From NCBI RefSeq assembly GCF_003692965.1, contig NZ_REHC01000008.1, forward strand, positions 1 to 64,000: a stretch of DNA of 64,000 nucleotides, in the 5' to 3' direction. The notes below the pieces were generated by a model that searched no databases, was not told the origin of the DNA, and saw only the letters and a list, made by a program, of their open reading frames with translations. The DNA comes from Lactobacillus sp. ESL0246 (GTDB taxonomy: Bacteria; Bacillota; Bacilli; Lactobacillales; Lactobacillaceae). Below are positions 20,557 to 28,818 of this stretch, in pieces. Position numbers and translations under genes: made by a program. How positions within the stretch are numbered: the first letter of the stretch is position 1; every line of letters begins with the position of its first letter.

Positions 20557-21384
20557 ATGGTTGAAGAAGCATCCAAAAAAGAAGTTAATATCGTAATTAT
20601 TTCTGATTCTGCTGGTGATACAGCTTTTAATAATGCTGTAGCTGCAACTGCTCAATTTCCAGATATTAAGTTTAATTACAGACGTTACCCATTCATTTAT
20701 ACAATGGATAAGTTGAAGGAGACTTTTAATGAAATAGAAAGCTTTCCTAATCTTGTGTTAATTTATAGTTTAGTCAAAGCTGAGATGCAGTTAGCAGTAA
20801 TTCGCTTTGTTAGAGAGCATCAGATTGCAAGTCATGATATTTTATCACCTGCCATGGAGGTAATTCAGAAAGTTACGGGTGTTAGACCAACCGAAAAAAT
20901 TGGTGCGCAACATAAAATGAATCAAAAATACTTTGATAGAATTTCAGCTATGGAATTTGCAGTAATGTATGATGACGGAAAAGATCCTAAAGGATTTTTG
21001 GAAGCTGATGTTGTTTTACTTGGGGTTTCTAGAACTTCTAAAACACCGTTATCTCTTTTCTTGGCTAATAAGAACTTAAAAGTAGCTAATCTTCCTCTAG
21101 TTCCTGATACTCATATTCCAAAGGAAATTTATCAAATTGACTCCAAAAAAATTATTGGTTTAACTAATGATTTATCAGTTTTAAATGAAATAAGACGGCA
21201 AAGAATGATTTCCTATGGGCTTAATCCTGATACTGCTTATTCAAACACTGATGCAATAAAAAAAGAACTGGATTCTGCTCAGAAATTATATGATCAACTT
21301 GGTTGCTTCGTCATTAATGTGGCAAATCGCTCAATCGAAGAAACGGCAGCTCTAATTATGAATCATCTAGGGATTGAAGAATAA
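20557..21384 (+). CDS. PPDK/PEP-synthase regulatory protein (bifunctional kinase/phosphorylase family)
   Basis: About 275 residues of the DUF299/PSRP family, which phosphorylates and dephosphorylates pyruvate phosphate dikinase or PEP synthase. The nucleotide-binding loop reads LGVSRTSKTPLS, diagnostic of the family. The frame is open from 20506, but AAAAAGGAG before the ATG at 20557 decides the start. The target enzyme is not in this window. Confidence 0.85.
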   Translation: MVEEASKKEVNIVIISDSAGDTAFNNAVAATAQFPDIKFNYRRYPFIYTMDKLKETFNEIESFPNLVLIYSLVKAEMQLAVIRFVREHQIASHDILSPAMEVIQKVTGVRPTEKIGAQHKMNQKYFDRISAMEFAVMYDDGKDPKGFLEADVVLLGVSRTSKTPLSLFLANKNLKVANLPLVPDTHIPKEIYQIDSKKIIGLTNDLSVLNEIRRQRMISYGLNPDTAYSNTDAIKKELDSAQKLYDQLGCFVINVANRSIEETAALIMNHLGIEE

Positions 21385-21453
21385 CAAACAGGAATTGTCT
21401 TATTAGTATCTGTTTGTGGTTAAATAAGAACTAGGAAGAAAGAGGTTCTAACA

Positions 21454-21996
21454 ATGGTTGATAAAGAAACAAACTCAAATTATCAAACAGCTATTTTTGC
21501 TGGTGGATGTTTTTGGTGCATGGTAAAGCCATTTGACACCCTGCCGGGTGTTAAACGGGTTATTTCAGGTTACACTGGTGGACATGTAGTTAACCCCACA
21601 TACGAACAAGTTGCAAGTGGTACTACCGGTCATACAGAAGCTGTTGAAATCACTTATGATCCAAAGTTAATGTCATATGAAAAGCTACTGGACTATTATT
21701 GGCAAGTAACCGATCCAACCGATGCATCGGGACAATTCCAAGATCGAGGTGATAATTATCGCCCGGTAATTTATTATAATTCTCCCCAACAAAAAGTAGC
21801 TGCAGAAAAATCAAAGCATGATCTTCAAGCAAGTGGTAAATTTGCTGAACCAATCGTAACAAAGATCGAGCCGGCAACCGCTTTTTATCCTGCTGAAGAA
21901 TATCATCAGAATTTTTACAAAAAAAATCCTGGTCGTTATGCTTTAGAAGAGTCTGGTGGCCGTGAAGCTTTCATTGAAAAAAACTGGAAAAAGTAA
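21454..21996 (+). CDS. msrA: Peptide methionine sulfoxide reductase MsrA
   Basis: A 180-residue enzyme that reduces the S-form of methionine sulfoxide. The active site GGCFWC (catalytic Cys near residue 19) and the [12 protein letters not shown] motif are intact. RBS AAGAAAGAGG. A separate msrB lies at 34837. Confidence 0.95.
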   Translation: MVDKETNSNYQTAIFAGGCFWCMVKPFDTLPGVKRVISGYTGGHVVNPTYEQVASGTTGHTEAVEITYDPKLMSYEKLLDYYWQVTDPTDASGQFQDRGDNYRPVIYYNSPQQKVAAEKSKHDLQASGKFAEPIVTKIEPATAFYPAEEYHQNFYKKNPGRYALEESGGREAFIEKNWKK

Positions 21997-22012
21997 TCCT
22001 TTAGCCAAATAG

Positions 22013-22053
22013 AAAGAACGCAATCTACATTTTTGATTTTTTGCGTTCTTTTT
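22013..22053 (+). terminator. Intrinsic terminator of msrA
   Basis: AAAGAACGCAA and TTGCGTTCTTTTT flank a loop, 17 bases after the msrA stop, with a T-run on the plus strand. Confidence 0.85.
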
Positions 22054-22105
22054 GCTTTTATAAATATATAACTAGCTATTAAGCTAGGTCTTGAGTGGTT
22101 ATTTA

Positions 22106-22408
22106 TTAGTCACCAAATCTTTCATCAATGATTGCAGCTGTTTCTGCTTCACTAATCATATTTCCTTTAATTGCTGCTGACAACCAAACATGTTCAATTC
22201 TAATATTTTTTCTAATTGCTTAATTTCCAATGCTGATAAAAAAACGGAATGAATCCATGATATTATCATAATCTCGTTTTGATAATAAAACGGCATCATT
22301 TTCAGTATCATCACGATTAGTAACTAACAATGCAGTAGAATCTTCGTTAACTTCAAGGATATAGTGTTTAAGATTTCTCCTAAACTCAGTATAAGAAACA
22401 GCTTCCAT
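22106..22408 (-). pseudogene. Phd/YefM-family antitoxin, truncated, without toxin
   Basis: The first 50 or so residues match the Phd/YefM antitoxin fold: MEAVSYTEFRRNLKHY opening, LLVTNRDD and AVLLSKRDYDNIMDSF. A T-run follows and the frame ends early at residue 62. Beyond the stop the same frame remains open to TAA at 22106-22108 and reads IEHVWLSAAIKGNMISEAE. No YoeB/RelE-type toxin is found next to it. A frameshift in the T-run is the simplest explanation for the early stop. Confidence 0.6.
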
Positions 22409-22528
22409 ATGTTGAACCTCCGTTTCTATACATTGAACACTTAAAAATATATATGAGCAAGCGGAACCTTAAACTATTTCTTAAAAATCTTGTTTATCTT
22501 GTCCTTAACTTTTTCTTTCTTTGTTGCT

Positions 22529-22560
22529 AAAAAAACATTACTTTGTAGTAATGTTTTTTT
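22529..22560. terminator. Hairpin terminator downstream of the ABC cluster
   Basis: AAAAAAACATTACT and AGTAATGTTTTTTT form a symmetric stem. It lies about 100 bases past the last gene of the minus-strand ABC cluster and would terminate it; symmetric flanks allow function in either direction. Confidence 0.75.
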
Positions 22561-22659
22561 ATTTTTACTCTTCGTAAAAATAGCGTTGTTAATAATTAGC
22601 TACGATTTATAATTGATAAACAATGCTAGTACCAAAATTAGCTACTAACTTTCCTTTTT

Positions 22660-23448
22660 CTAGCTAGTTAACCTCTTTTCATCTATTAAGAACATTACAG
22701 TGCAGTAAATTATCATTATTAAAGTTACGCTAATTGTAACCCCTAAACTAACATTACTTGGTGCTGATTCACGTAAAAAGTCAATCGGTGAATAACTAAC
22801 AAAGTCTGGTAAATAAAAAACACTATTCAATAAGAAAATTAATATTTGCAATATTAAGCCTGAACACACCGCAACAAACTGATTTTTAATCCAAATAGAT
22901 GTTGACGTAACTTGCATCGCAAATAATCCACCCCAAAAAGATGCAAAACAAATGGCAATAAGTGCATGGACAAACGGATGAGAATAATAAAGGGCAACAA
23001 ACATTGTATTAAATGAAGCAACCCTGATATTATAATTTATTAAATTATCCGGTTTAATATTGGGAACAATCATAAACCATGCCAAAAAGTTAATAATTAA
23101 AGGGATGGCGATGACAATTGCTCCCATGCAAAAAGCTAAACCAGCATAACTACATATAACTTTTCTAATTGGTCTTTGTAATTTAATCTTAAATAGCAAA
23201 CCGCTGTTTAAATCTTCTTTTAATAAGATGGAAGCTGGTAAACTGGCAATTAATGGCAATAATAGATAGAAAATTTTGGGAAAAATGGTAAATGGATCTA
23301 TCCCTAACCATCGAGTATATGGCGAATCTTCTGGATATACGGATAATATAAGGTTTAAAGGTAAGAACTGTAATAAATTAATTATTATTCCAATAATTAT
23401 GGCCCAAAAAAGCCAACGTTTATTCATTCGTGACCATAAGAATTTCAT
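22660..23448 (-). CDS. ABC-2-type permease of the immunity-like cluster
   Basis: A 262-residue protein with about six hydrophobic segments (residues about 14-32, 52-72, 92-118, 140-180, 190-212 and 232-256). No substrate motif. It is last in a four-gene minus-strand cluster: permease, ATPase, membrane-anchored protein, permease. Such sets resemble the LanFEG/BcrAB immunity exporters, but the assignment is by architecture only. Confidence 0.6.
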   Translation of the reverse strand: MKFLWSRMNKRWLFWAIIIGIIINLLQFLPLNLILSVYPEDSPYTRWLGIDPFTIFPKIFYLLLPLIASLPASILLKEDLNSGLLFKIKLQRPIRKVICSYAGLAFCMGAIVIAIPLIINFLAWFMIVPNIKPDNLINYNIRVASFNTMFVALYYSHPFVHALIAICFASFWGGLFAMQVTSTSIWIKNQFVAVCSGLILQILIFLLNSVFYLPDFVSYSPIDFLRESAPSNVSLGVTISVTLIMIIYCTVMFLIDEKRLTS

Positions 23449-23463
23449 ATTGTACTCCTTTTT

Positions 23464-24012
23464 TTATTCCAACAACAATGAATATTTAAGATAATAGCTT
23501 TTATCCGGAACTAAAAAACTAAAGCGAAGTTTTTGCTCTCGCTTTTTATATAAAGATCTAGGAACCGTGAAATAGACAATGTATTTTCTATTGGTATTAA
23601 TGAAATGAGGATTTCTTACTATTTTTAAAATTATTGAATGATTGGAACTATCTAAAATTTGGGACGGAACATTATTGTTAACGTAGGGAACGTTAAGAAA
23701 CATATTACATGAAAAATCAGTATCTTTAGTCCATTTACCATAATATATTCCATAATAAGCTGGTCCCGTTTGTTGAAGCAATAGTTGGATTTTGACCTTT
23801 ACTTCCGCCTTACTTTTAACAAGCTTAGTGCTATTAACAACAAAATTAACATTCGGTGCATGAACTAATTCGTGTCGTTTAAAAAATCTTTCTTCTTTTA
23901 TTCCTCTTAATTGCGGACGAGCATTGACTTGTTGGTAACGCTTATATCCAATAAATGCAGATATTAAGCAAAAGACTAAAATTAGAGAATAAAGTATTCT
24001 TTTATTTTTCAT
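23464..24012 (-). CDS. Membrane-anchored extracellular protein of the ABC cluster, unknown function
   Basis: A 182-residue protein with one N-terminal membrane segment (residues about 6-24) and a remaining domain rich in beta-type alternating residues, likely outside the membrane. It overlaps the ATPase gene by 11 bases and precedes the second permease by 15 bases. There is no lipobox Cys. The context suggests an accessory or sensor subunit of the transporter. No family was recognised. Confidence 0.55.
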   Translation of the reverse strand: MKNKRILYSLILVFCLISAFIGYKRYQQVNARPQLRGIKEERFFKRHELVHAPNVNFVVNSTKLVKSKAEVKVKIQLLLQQTGPAYYGIYYGKWTKDTDFSCNMFLNVPYVNNNVPSQILDSSNHSIILKIVRNPHFINTNRKYIVYFTVPRSLYKKREQKLRFSFLVPDKSYYLKYSLLLE

Positions 24013-24637
24013 AAGTTATTGTGCCTTCTTCTACATTCAAACGACTTGTAGCAACTTGGTCAATAAATTGAAGGTCATGTGAAGCAATGATAAATGTAGT
24101 TCCCCGTTGGTTACAAGACTTTATCAAATCGACTAACTTAAGAATACTTTTTTGATCTAATGCGTTTGTAGGTTCATCTAGTATGATTAACGGGTATTCA
24201 CCAAGAAACGCTTGTGCAATTCCTAACTTTTGTTTCATTCCTAGAGAAAATTTTTTGACCTTTTGCTTAGGAAATCTGTTGAGATCAAAATATTGAAGCA
24301 AGTCATTTATTTGTCCTATTGGAATGCTAGGATCCAATTTAATTAGTAATTCTAAATTTTTATAAGCAGTAAAATCTTCAATTAAACTTGGCTTTTCTAT
24401 TAAAATACCTGCTTTAACAGGAAATGGCTTATTAGGTAGCACCTGTTGCTGATTTACTAAGACGGAGCCTGTTACTTTAATTAGACCGAGAAGAGCTTTT
24501 AAAATTAAAGTTTTACCGGATCCATTAATGCCCTCAAGAACCGTAATGCTATTTTGATGAATATTGGCATTGATATCATGTAAAAGTGGCTGCTTTTTAA
24601 TTACTTTGCCTACTTGCTTTAATTCAATAAAACTCAT
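24002..24637 (-). CDS. ABC transporter ATPase, BcrA/LanF-like
   Basis: A 211-residue ATPase. Walker A GINGSGKT, signature FSLGMKQKLGIAQAF, Walker B LIILDEPTNALD and the H-loop ASHDL are all intact. The SLGMKQKLGIA form of the signature is typical of BcrA/LanF-type peptide-antibiotic exporters. Energises the flanking permeases. Confidence 0.78.
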   Translation of the reverse strand: MSFIELKQVGKVIKKQPLLHDINANIHQNSITVLEGINGSGKTLILKALLGLIKVTGSVLVNQQQVLPNKPFPVKAGILIEKPSLIEDFTAYKNLELLIKLDPSIPIGQINDLLQYFDLNRFPKQKVKKFSLGMKQKLGIAQAFLGEYPLIILDEPTNALDQKSILKLVDLIKSCNQRGTTFIIASHDLQFIDQVATSRLNVEEGTITYEK

Positions 24638-24689
24638 TCATTTTCTCCTTAAAGTTAAATTTGGGTAATAAATAAACTTCGTGCGATTA

Positions 24690-25370
24690 TTAAAAATCTT
24701 TCTGCTTAATACCTATTTTCAACAATTTATAAAAAAGACCGATTAGAATAGTTACAATTATTATTCTTAGAAAAATATCTTTACCTGTATTAGGTACAAC
24801 AAAGTCATAAAACAATGATATTTGTTGAGAGTCCTGTAGTCCTTTCGATAAGCAACTAATACCTAAACAAATAAAGAACGCCATAATTTTATTTTGTAAA
24901 TAAAAATAAAAAATTGCAGCAATTATAGCAAAAGCCAAACAACTAAGCCACATAAAAATGCTGCGGATAAGCAGCGAAAACCAGATTTCTTTTAGAAGTA
25001 TACGATATTTTCCTAGCAGGATAACCATTAGGTTAACAATCATCCAGCTAGTCTCCATTAACAAATAAGGAAATAATATTCGGTAAAGAGCTTGAAAAAA
25101 AATCACGTTTCTAGTTTGGCATCTTAAAATATCTCCATTTTTAAAATTGAAAGTTGTTAAAATAATCATTATTAAAAAAGGAACAAGACAAAATGCCATC
25201 TGGTCAGTTGACAAAACTGCAAGCATTAAACTGTCAACAGAGAATTTAGAAAATTTTAGCTTTTGATATGTAACAAGACCTACCAAGACGGCAATTAAAC
25301 AGGTTAAAAAATAATTTTTATAATATTTTTGACTAAGTTGATATTCATGTTTTATTACATTAGAAATCAT
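24690..25370 (-). CDS. Membrane protein, putative ABC permease subunit
   Basis: A 226-residue hydrophobic protein with about six membrane segments and a basic N-terminus. It opens the four-gene ABC cluster. No recognised family signature was seen; role as the first permease subunit is inferred from position, size and topology. Confidence 0.55.
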   Translation of the reverse strand: MISNVIKHEYQLSQKYYKNYFLTCLIAVLVGLVTYQKLKFSKFSVDSLMLAVLSTDQMAFCLVPFLIMIILTTFNFKNGDILRCQTRNVIFFQALYRILFPYLLMETSWMIVNLMVILLGKYRILLKEIWFSLLIRSIFMWLSCLAFAIIAAIFYFYLQNKIMAFFICLGISCLSKGLQDSQQISLFYDFVVPNTGKDIFLRIIIVTILIGLFYKLLKIGIKQKDF

Positions 25371-25595
25371 TTATATTTTCCCCAAATACTATAAATCGCT
25401 TACAATGTCAAAATACAATATAGCAAATTACTCTTTATCTAGCAAACGCGTCAATGAATCCAGCTTTTTTAAGTAATAAATTTATATCTAAATAAATACC
25501 TTACTAATAGGATTTTTCTATTGGGTTTAAGCTACTCTTTTGTTACACTGAATTAAGTTTATTAATTATATTTTAGCAAAAAGGATAAGGAATAA

Positions 25596-26474
25596 ATGGA
25601 TCGACTTGATAGTTTTAACAGAAGATATAGTCTACTTTCAAAAATTTCTGCGGCATTTTTCTATTCCATTGCTGTTGCTGTAGCTTTAAATTTCTTTTGG
25701 GCTCCGGGGCACATGTATTCATCTGGAATAACTGGGTTTGCGCAACTAGTCAACACTTTGAGCGAACGATATTTGCCTTATACATTAACTACTTCAACGA
25801 TGTATTTCGCCCTAAATGTGCCGTTACTTTTGCTTGCTTGGTTTAAGATTGGCCATAAGTTTACATTATTCACGATTATAACTGTTATTTTGGGGTCAAT
25901 TATGATGCATGTTTTACAACCGGTAAATATGCATGTTGACCCATTAATTTGTGCGATCTTTGGTGGAATGATTAATGGTCTGGGAACCGGGTTTGCCTTA
26001 AAAAACGGAATTTCAACTGGAGGCCTTGACATTATTGGTATTGTCATTCAGAAAAAGACAGGTACTAGTTACGGTAAGATTAGTATTTTGATAAATCTTG
26101 TAATTATTGCAGCTGCTGGTTTTGTCTTTGGTTGGAATCGTGCACTGTATTCAGCCTTGACAATTTTTATTAATGGTCGAGTAATTGACGCTGTTTATAC
26201 CCAACATCAAAAATTACAAGTGACGATTGTAACTGATCAACCCAATGCAATTATTGATGGTATTCAGAAAAAAATGCACCGAGGCATTACCATCTTTCAT
26301 GATGTTGAGGGAGCATTTAGTCATAGCGAAAAAAAGGTTCTAATTACGGTGATTGACCGTTACGATATGTATGATGTTTTACAAATAGTCAAAAAGAGTG
26401 ATCCGTATGCATTTATGAGTGTAACAGAAGTTGAACGCGTCTACGGTAGTTTTAAGGAACAAGAAATAGTTTAA
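25596..26474 (+). CDS. YitT-family membrane protein
   Basis: A 292-residue protein: five or so membrane segments in the first 170 residues (DUF161 region with GGLDIIG) and a cytoplasmic C-terminal domain (DUF2179-like, residues about 205-290). Function of the family is unknown; some members have been linked to transport. RBS AAGGATAAGG. Divergent from the ABC cluster. Confidence 0.82.
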   Translation: MDRLDSFNRRYSLLSKISAAFFYSIAVAVALNFFWAPGHMYSSGITGFAQLVNTLSERYLPYTLTTSTMYFALNVPLLLLAWFKIGHKFTLFTIITVILGSIMMHVLQPVNMHVDPLICAIFGGMINGLGTGFALKNGISTGGLDIIGIVIQKKTGTSYGKISILINLVIIAAAGFVFGWNRALYSALTIFINGRVIDAVYTQHQKLQVTIVTDQPNAIIDGIQKKMHRGITIFHDVEGAFSHSEKKVLITVIDRYDMYDVLQIVKKSDPYAFMSVTEVERVYGSFKEQEIV

Positions 26475-26523
26475 AATGATTTCTTAATTGATATCATATG
26501 GGAAAAGCTAAACTTTTTAGACC

Positions 26524-26572
26524 AAAAATATAGATCAAGAATTTCTTTTTAGAGATGCTTGATCTATATTTT
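26524..26572 (+). terminator. Intrinsic terminator after the YitT gene
   Basis: AATATAGATCAAG and CTTGATCTATATT form a 13-bp stem ending in TTTT on the plus strand, 50 bases after the stop codon. Confidence 0.75.
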
Positions 26573-26574
26573 CC

Positions 26575-26876
26575 TATTTTACTTTGAAGAGTGGCTTTGA
26601 CTTTAGTCTTAAAAATTGTCAGCTGGGATTATATTGAACCTACCTTTGACGCCCGCACTTAGTTTTGGATAGTTCGATTAGTTTATCTGTTATTTGTTTC
26701 TCATATATACCTACATAAATAAGCGATTACATCATTACTTTTATAATTATACTAATAAAACTAAAACAAAAAAATTACTTATTGGTAAATTTTAAAAGCG
26801 CTTTAATGCTTAATATAAATTTGGTTTTTAAAACTATATAGTCACAAAATTTTATATATTTTAACGGAGGGAAATT
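26575..26876 (+). promoter_or_regulatory. Leader region of the decayed bacteriocin locus
   Basis: About 300 AT-rich bases without an ORF. A CcpA-site-like palindromic core AAGCGCTT lies at 26796-26803, with partly matching flanks. A good RBS, CGGAGGG, stands just before the ATG at 26877. No certain pair of peptide-pheromone response-regulator repeats was found. Confidence 0.3.
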
Positions 26877-27039
26877 ATGGCAATTACAACATTATCTGAT
26901 AAAGATCTAGTAACTGTCGTTGGTGGCAAAAATAACTGGGTAGACAACGCACTTGGACTTGGCCTTGGTGCAATTTGGTTGGACTGCTATAACCGGCTTA
27001 ACAGGTTGATTCAGTCATACTAATCATCATAAAAAATAA
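26877..27039 (+). pseudogene. Double-glycine bacteriocin peptide A (lactacin F LafA-like), frameshifted
   Basis: A 17-residue leader ends TVVGG, followed by KNNWVDNALGLGLGAI, which resembles the opening RNNW of LafA. The actual frame then reads 48 residues to a TAA at 27021. One extra T at about 26974-26976 explains this: the other frame continues GWTAITGLTG, hits TGA in a Trp-like position (27007-27009) and goes on FSHTNHHKK to a stop at 27037. Restored length is about 53 residues. RBS CGGAGGG and the start codon are intact. Confidence 0.65.
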
Positions 27040-27043
27040 TTAA

Positions 27044-27214
27044 AAATTTGGCGAACAACTTATCAATTACAGCGAGATTAATAAAACTGAACTTTCTTCA
27101 ATCATTGGAAGAAATAAATGAGGAGATGCATTCAACAATGCATTAGGAGCTGGTGGGGTTGCCGCTGGAGTGGCATGCCTTACGCTTGAATCACATAAAA
27201 AGCATAAGCGTTAA
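27044..27214 (+). pseudogene. Double-glycine bacteriocin peptide B (LafX-like), inactivated
   Basis: In frame one reads EINKTELSSIIGR, then NK, a TGA at 27119-27121, then GDAFNNALGAGGVAAGVAC and a basic tail ending at 27214. Replacing the TGA by Trp and the Arg by Gly gives a GG leader followed by NKWGDAFNNALGAGG, very like the NRWGD opening of lactacin F LafX. No ATG start is visible in frame; the frame begins after a stop at 27041. Together with peptide A it forms a class IIb pair. Confidence 0.6.
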
Positions 27215-27303
27215 TTAAAATATAGACGAAACCAAGGAATATCCTGTGTATTTCTTACTTTTTATTAAATTTGAAAGAACTTCATACAAAACGGGATAAA
27301 ACT

Positions 27304-27685
27304 ATGTTTAAAACTAAATTAACAACAAAAAAATTGAGACTTATTAGTTTTCTTCAAGTTATAATAAGTTTTATTGGTTTTATTACACTAGATTCAAATA
27401 TAAAATTTACATTTATATTAAGTTTTATGTTTTTTCAATCGCTATCTGGATAACTTCTTTTCGTAAATCAGTTGCTCTAATTAATTTCTTTAAAACAAAA
27501 AATCATTTTAATTTAAATATTTTTTAGGTATGCTCTTTCTTTTATTTGGAATTCTGCAATTCATTAATAATAAAGAATTATTTTCCTTGCTACTTACAAT
27601 TGATATTGGCTTGAGTTTTATGATTTTATACCTTAATTTCAATAACTATATAAAAATTAGGAGGGTCCTTAACATGAAAAAGTAA
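27304..27685 (+). pseudogene. Immunity-like membrane protein, first copy, frameshifted
   Basis: Begins MFKTKLTTKKLRL with a hydrophobic start, then breaks frame near 27440. Other frames continue with a middle segment and then LLFGILQ, LLTIDIGLSF and a tail to TAA at 27683-27685. The order and the LLxIDxG motif match the intact gene at 28256-28615 (LLAIDFG), so it is a paralogue. By position it would be the immunity gene of the two bacteriocin peptides. Confidence 0.55.
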
Positions 27686-28092
27686 TTAAATGTTTAATAA
27701 TTAGTGCTTCCTCTTTACTTTTAGCACTTTCTATCTTTCCCTCAAATTAAGTCTCTAAGGATATAAATGATATAAATTATGAAAATAAACTTGATAAAGC
27801 AGTACTTAAATATTCTTATAAGCATTATTGATTAACTTTAGGCTACATTGGCTATCTTTTAAGTGATAAAACTTAAAAATATTTATATATATTTGTTTTT
27901 GGAAGTTTAGCAGCAATTTATTTAGCTAAAGCTTTTGCAAAACATTTAAAAAGATTAGAAACTAGATTTAAAAAAAACAATGTAAAAGCTTTTCGTTTAT
28001 TTTGCCTAACATATTCAATCTTTGCATTATGGACATTTCTTTCAGTAAAGAGTGTATTATTTATCACTCTTTTTTTATTAATTTTTGTTTAA
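27674..28092 (+). pseudogene. Membrane protein of the bacteriocin locus, interrupted by three stops
   Basis: After AGGAGGGTCC, ATG AAA AAG and a frame slip, one frame runs from about 27683 to 28092. It starts with a signal-like hydrophobic stretch (IKCLIISASSLLLALSIF) and later has two membrane segments (VFGSLAAIYLAKAFAK and a C-terminal Leu/Phe-rich span). It is cut by TAA, TGA and TAA, fitting former Gln, Trp and Gln codons. Likely a former immunity or accessory protein; family not recognised. Confidence 0.5.
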
Positions 28093-28255
28093 GTTTTATT
28101 TCAATAATATTTATAGATTTATTTAAAACCGTATAATTACATTGCTATTCTTTAGATGTCTAGCTCAATGTATATTGTTAATGAATGCTGTAAGAGCAAA
28201 TCGAAGCATATATACTTCTTTATTCATTAAATTATTAAACGGAGTAGAAATTAAT

Positions 28256-28615
28256 ATGTTTGAAAATAAATTATCTAATAAGTTGGCTTTTTTTCTTTGT
28301 GGTTTGATGCAAATATTTATAGGAATAATATTTCTATTTATTGAAAGCAAGAAGTATCATTTCGTATATTTTATAATTTTTATTTTATGTGCAATTTTAT
28401 TTTTCTTTGCTTCCTTTTCTCCTAAGATATCTTTTAAAAAGAATGCAAAAAAAGGTGAAATGACTGCTATAGACATTGGAGATCAAATTTTAGGAATGAT
28501 TTCCTGTCTTTTTGGATTAATTACAATAATTATAATAAAAGATCCTTATTCCGGTTTACTCGCAATAGATTTTGGATTCTGTTTATTAATCCTACCTCCA
28601 CTTAAGAAAGAATGA
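28256..28615 (+). CDS. Small membrane protein, putative bacteriocin immunity protein
   Basis: 119 residues with about four hydrophobic segments and basic loops; ends PLKKE. The frame is open from 28142 but the ATG at 28256 follows AAACGGAG and corresponds to the start of the damaged copy at 27304. It is the only intact gene of this locus. A cell that lost the bacteriocin may retain immunity to it; this role is inferred from context, size and topology. Confidence 0.55.
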   Translation: MFENKLSNKLAFFLCGLMQIFIGIIFLFIESKKYHFVYFIIFILCAILFFFASFSPKISFKKNAKKGEMTAIDIGDQILGMISCLFGLITIIIIKDPYSGLLAIDFGFCLLILPPLKKE

Positions 28616-28635
28616 TAAAATTCAAAATATGATGA

Positions 28636-28818
28636 TTGGCTATACTCTTTAAAGTAGATCAACTTGAACAATTATATAAGCCTTACCTGAATAGCGGTAC
28701 AAAGTATAGTGAAAATATTGATATGGGAATATCAAACCTACCATTTAGAGCATTGAAGTGTCTAGTTTTTTCCCTGATACTTTTAGCTATATTAATTAAA
28801 AAATCACTTACTTCTTAG
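28636..28818 (+). pseudogene. Possible gene fragment, unknown
   Basis: A 60-residue frame that could only start at TTG. It contains VDQLEQLYKPYLNSG, SNLPFRAL and one membrane-like segment near the C-terminus. It overlaps the end of the synthetase gene on the other strand by 15 bases. It has no good RBS, so it may be the remnant of another locus gene. Weakly supported. Confidence 0.25.

Noticed and set aside
22660-25370. Assignment as the lanthipeptide immunity operon lanFEG
   Set aside because: It is not in the lan operon and lies beyond other genes, so only a similarity is noted.
28636-28818. Plus-strand ORF as a second lanthipeptide precursor
   Set aside because: It has no Cys-Ser core near its end, no RBS, and is on the strand opposite to the operon.
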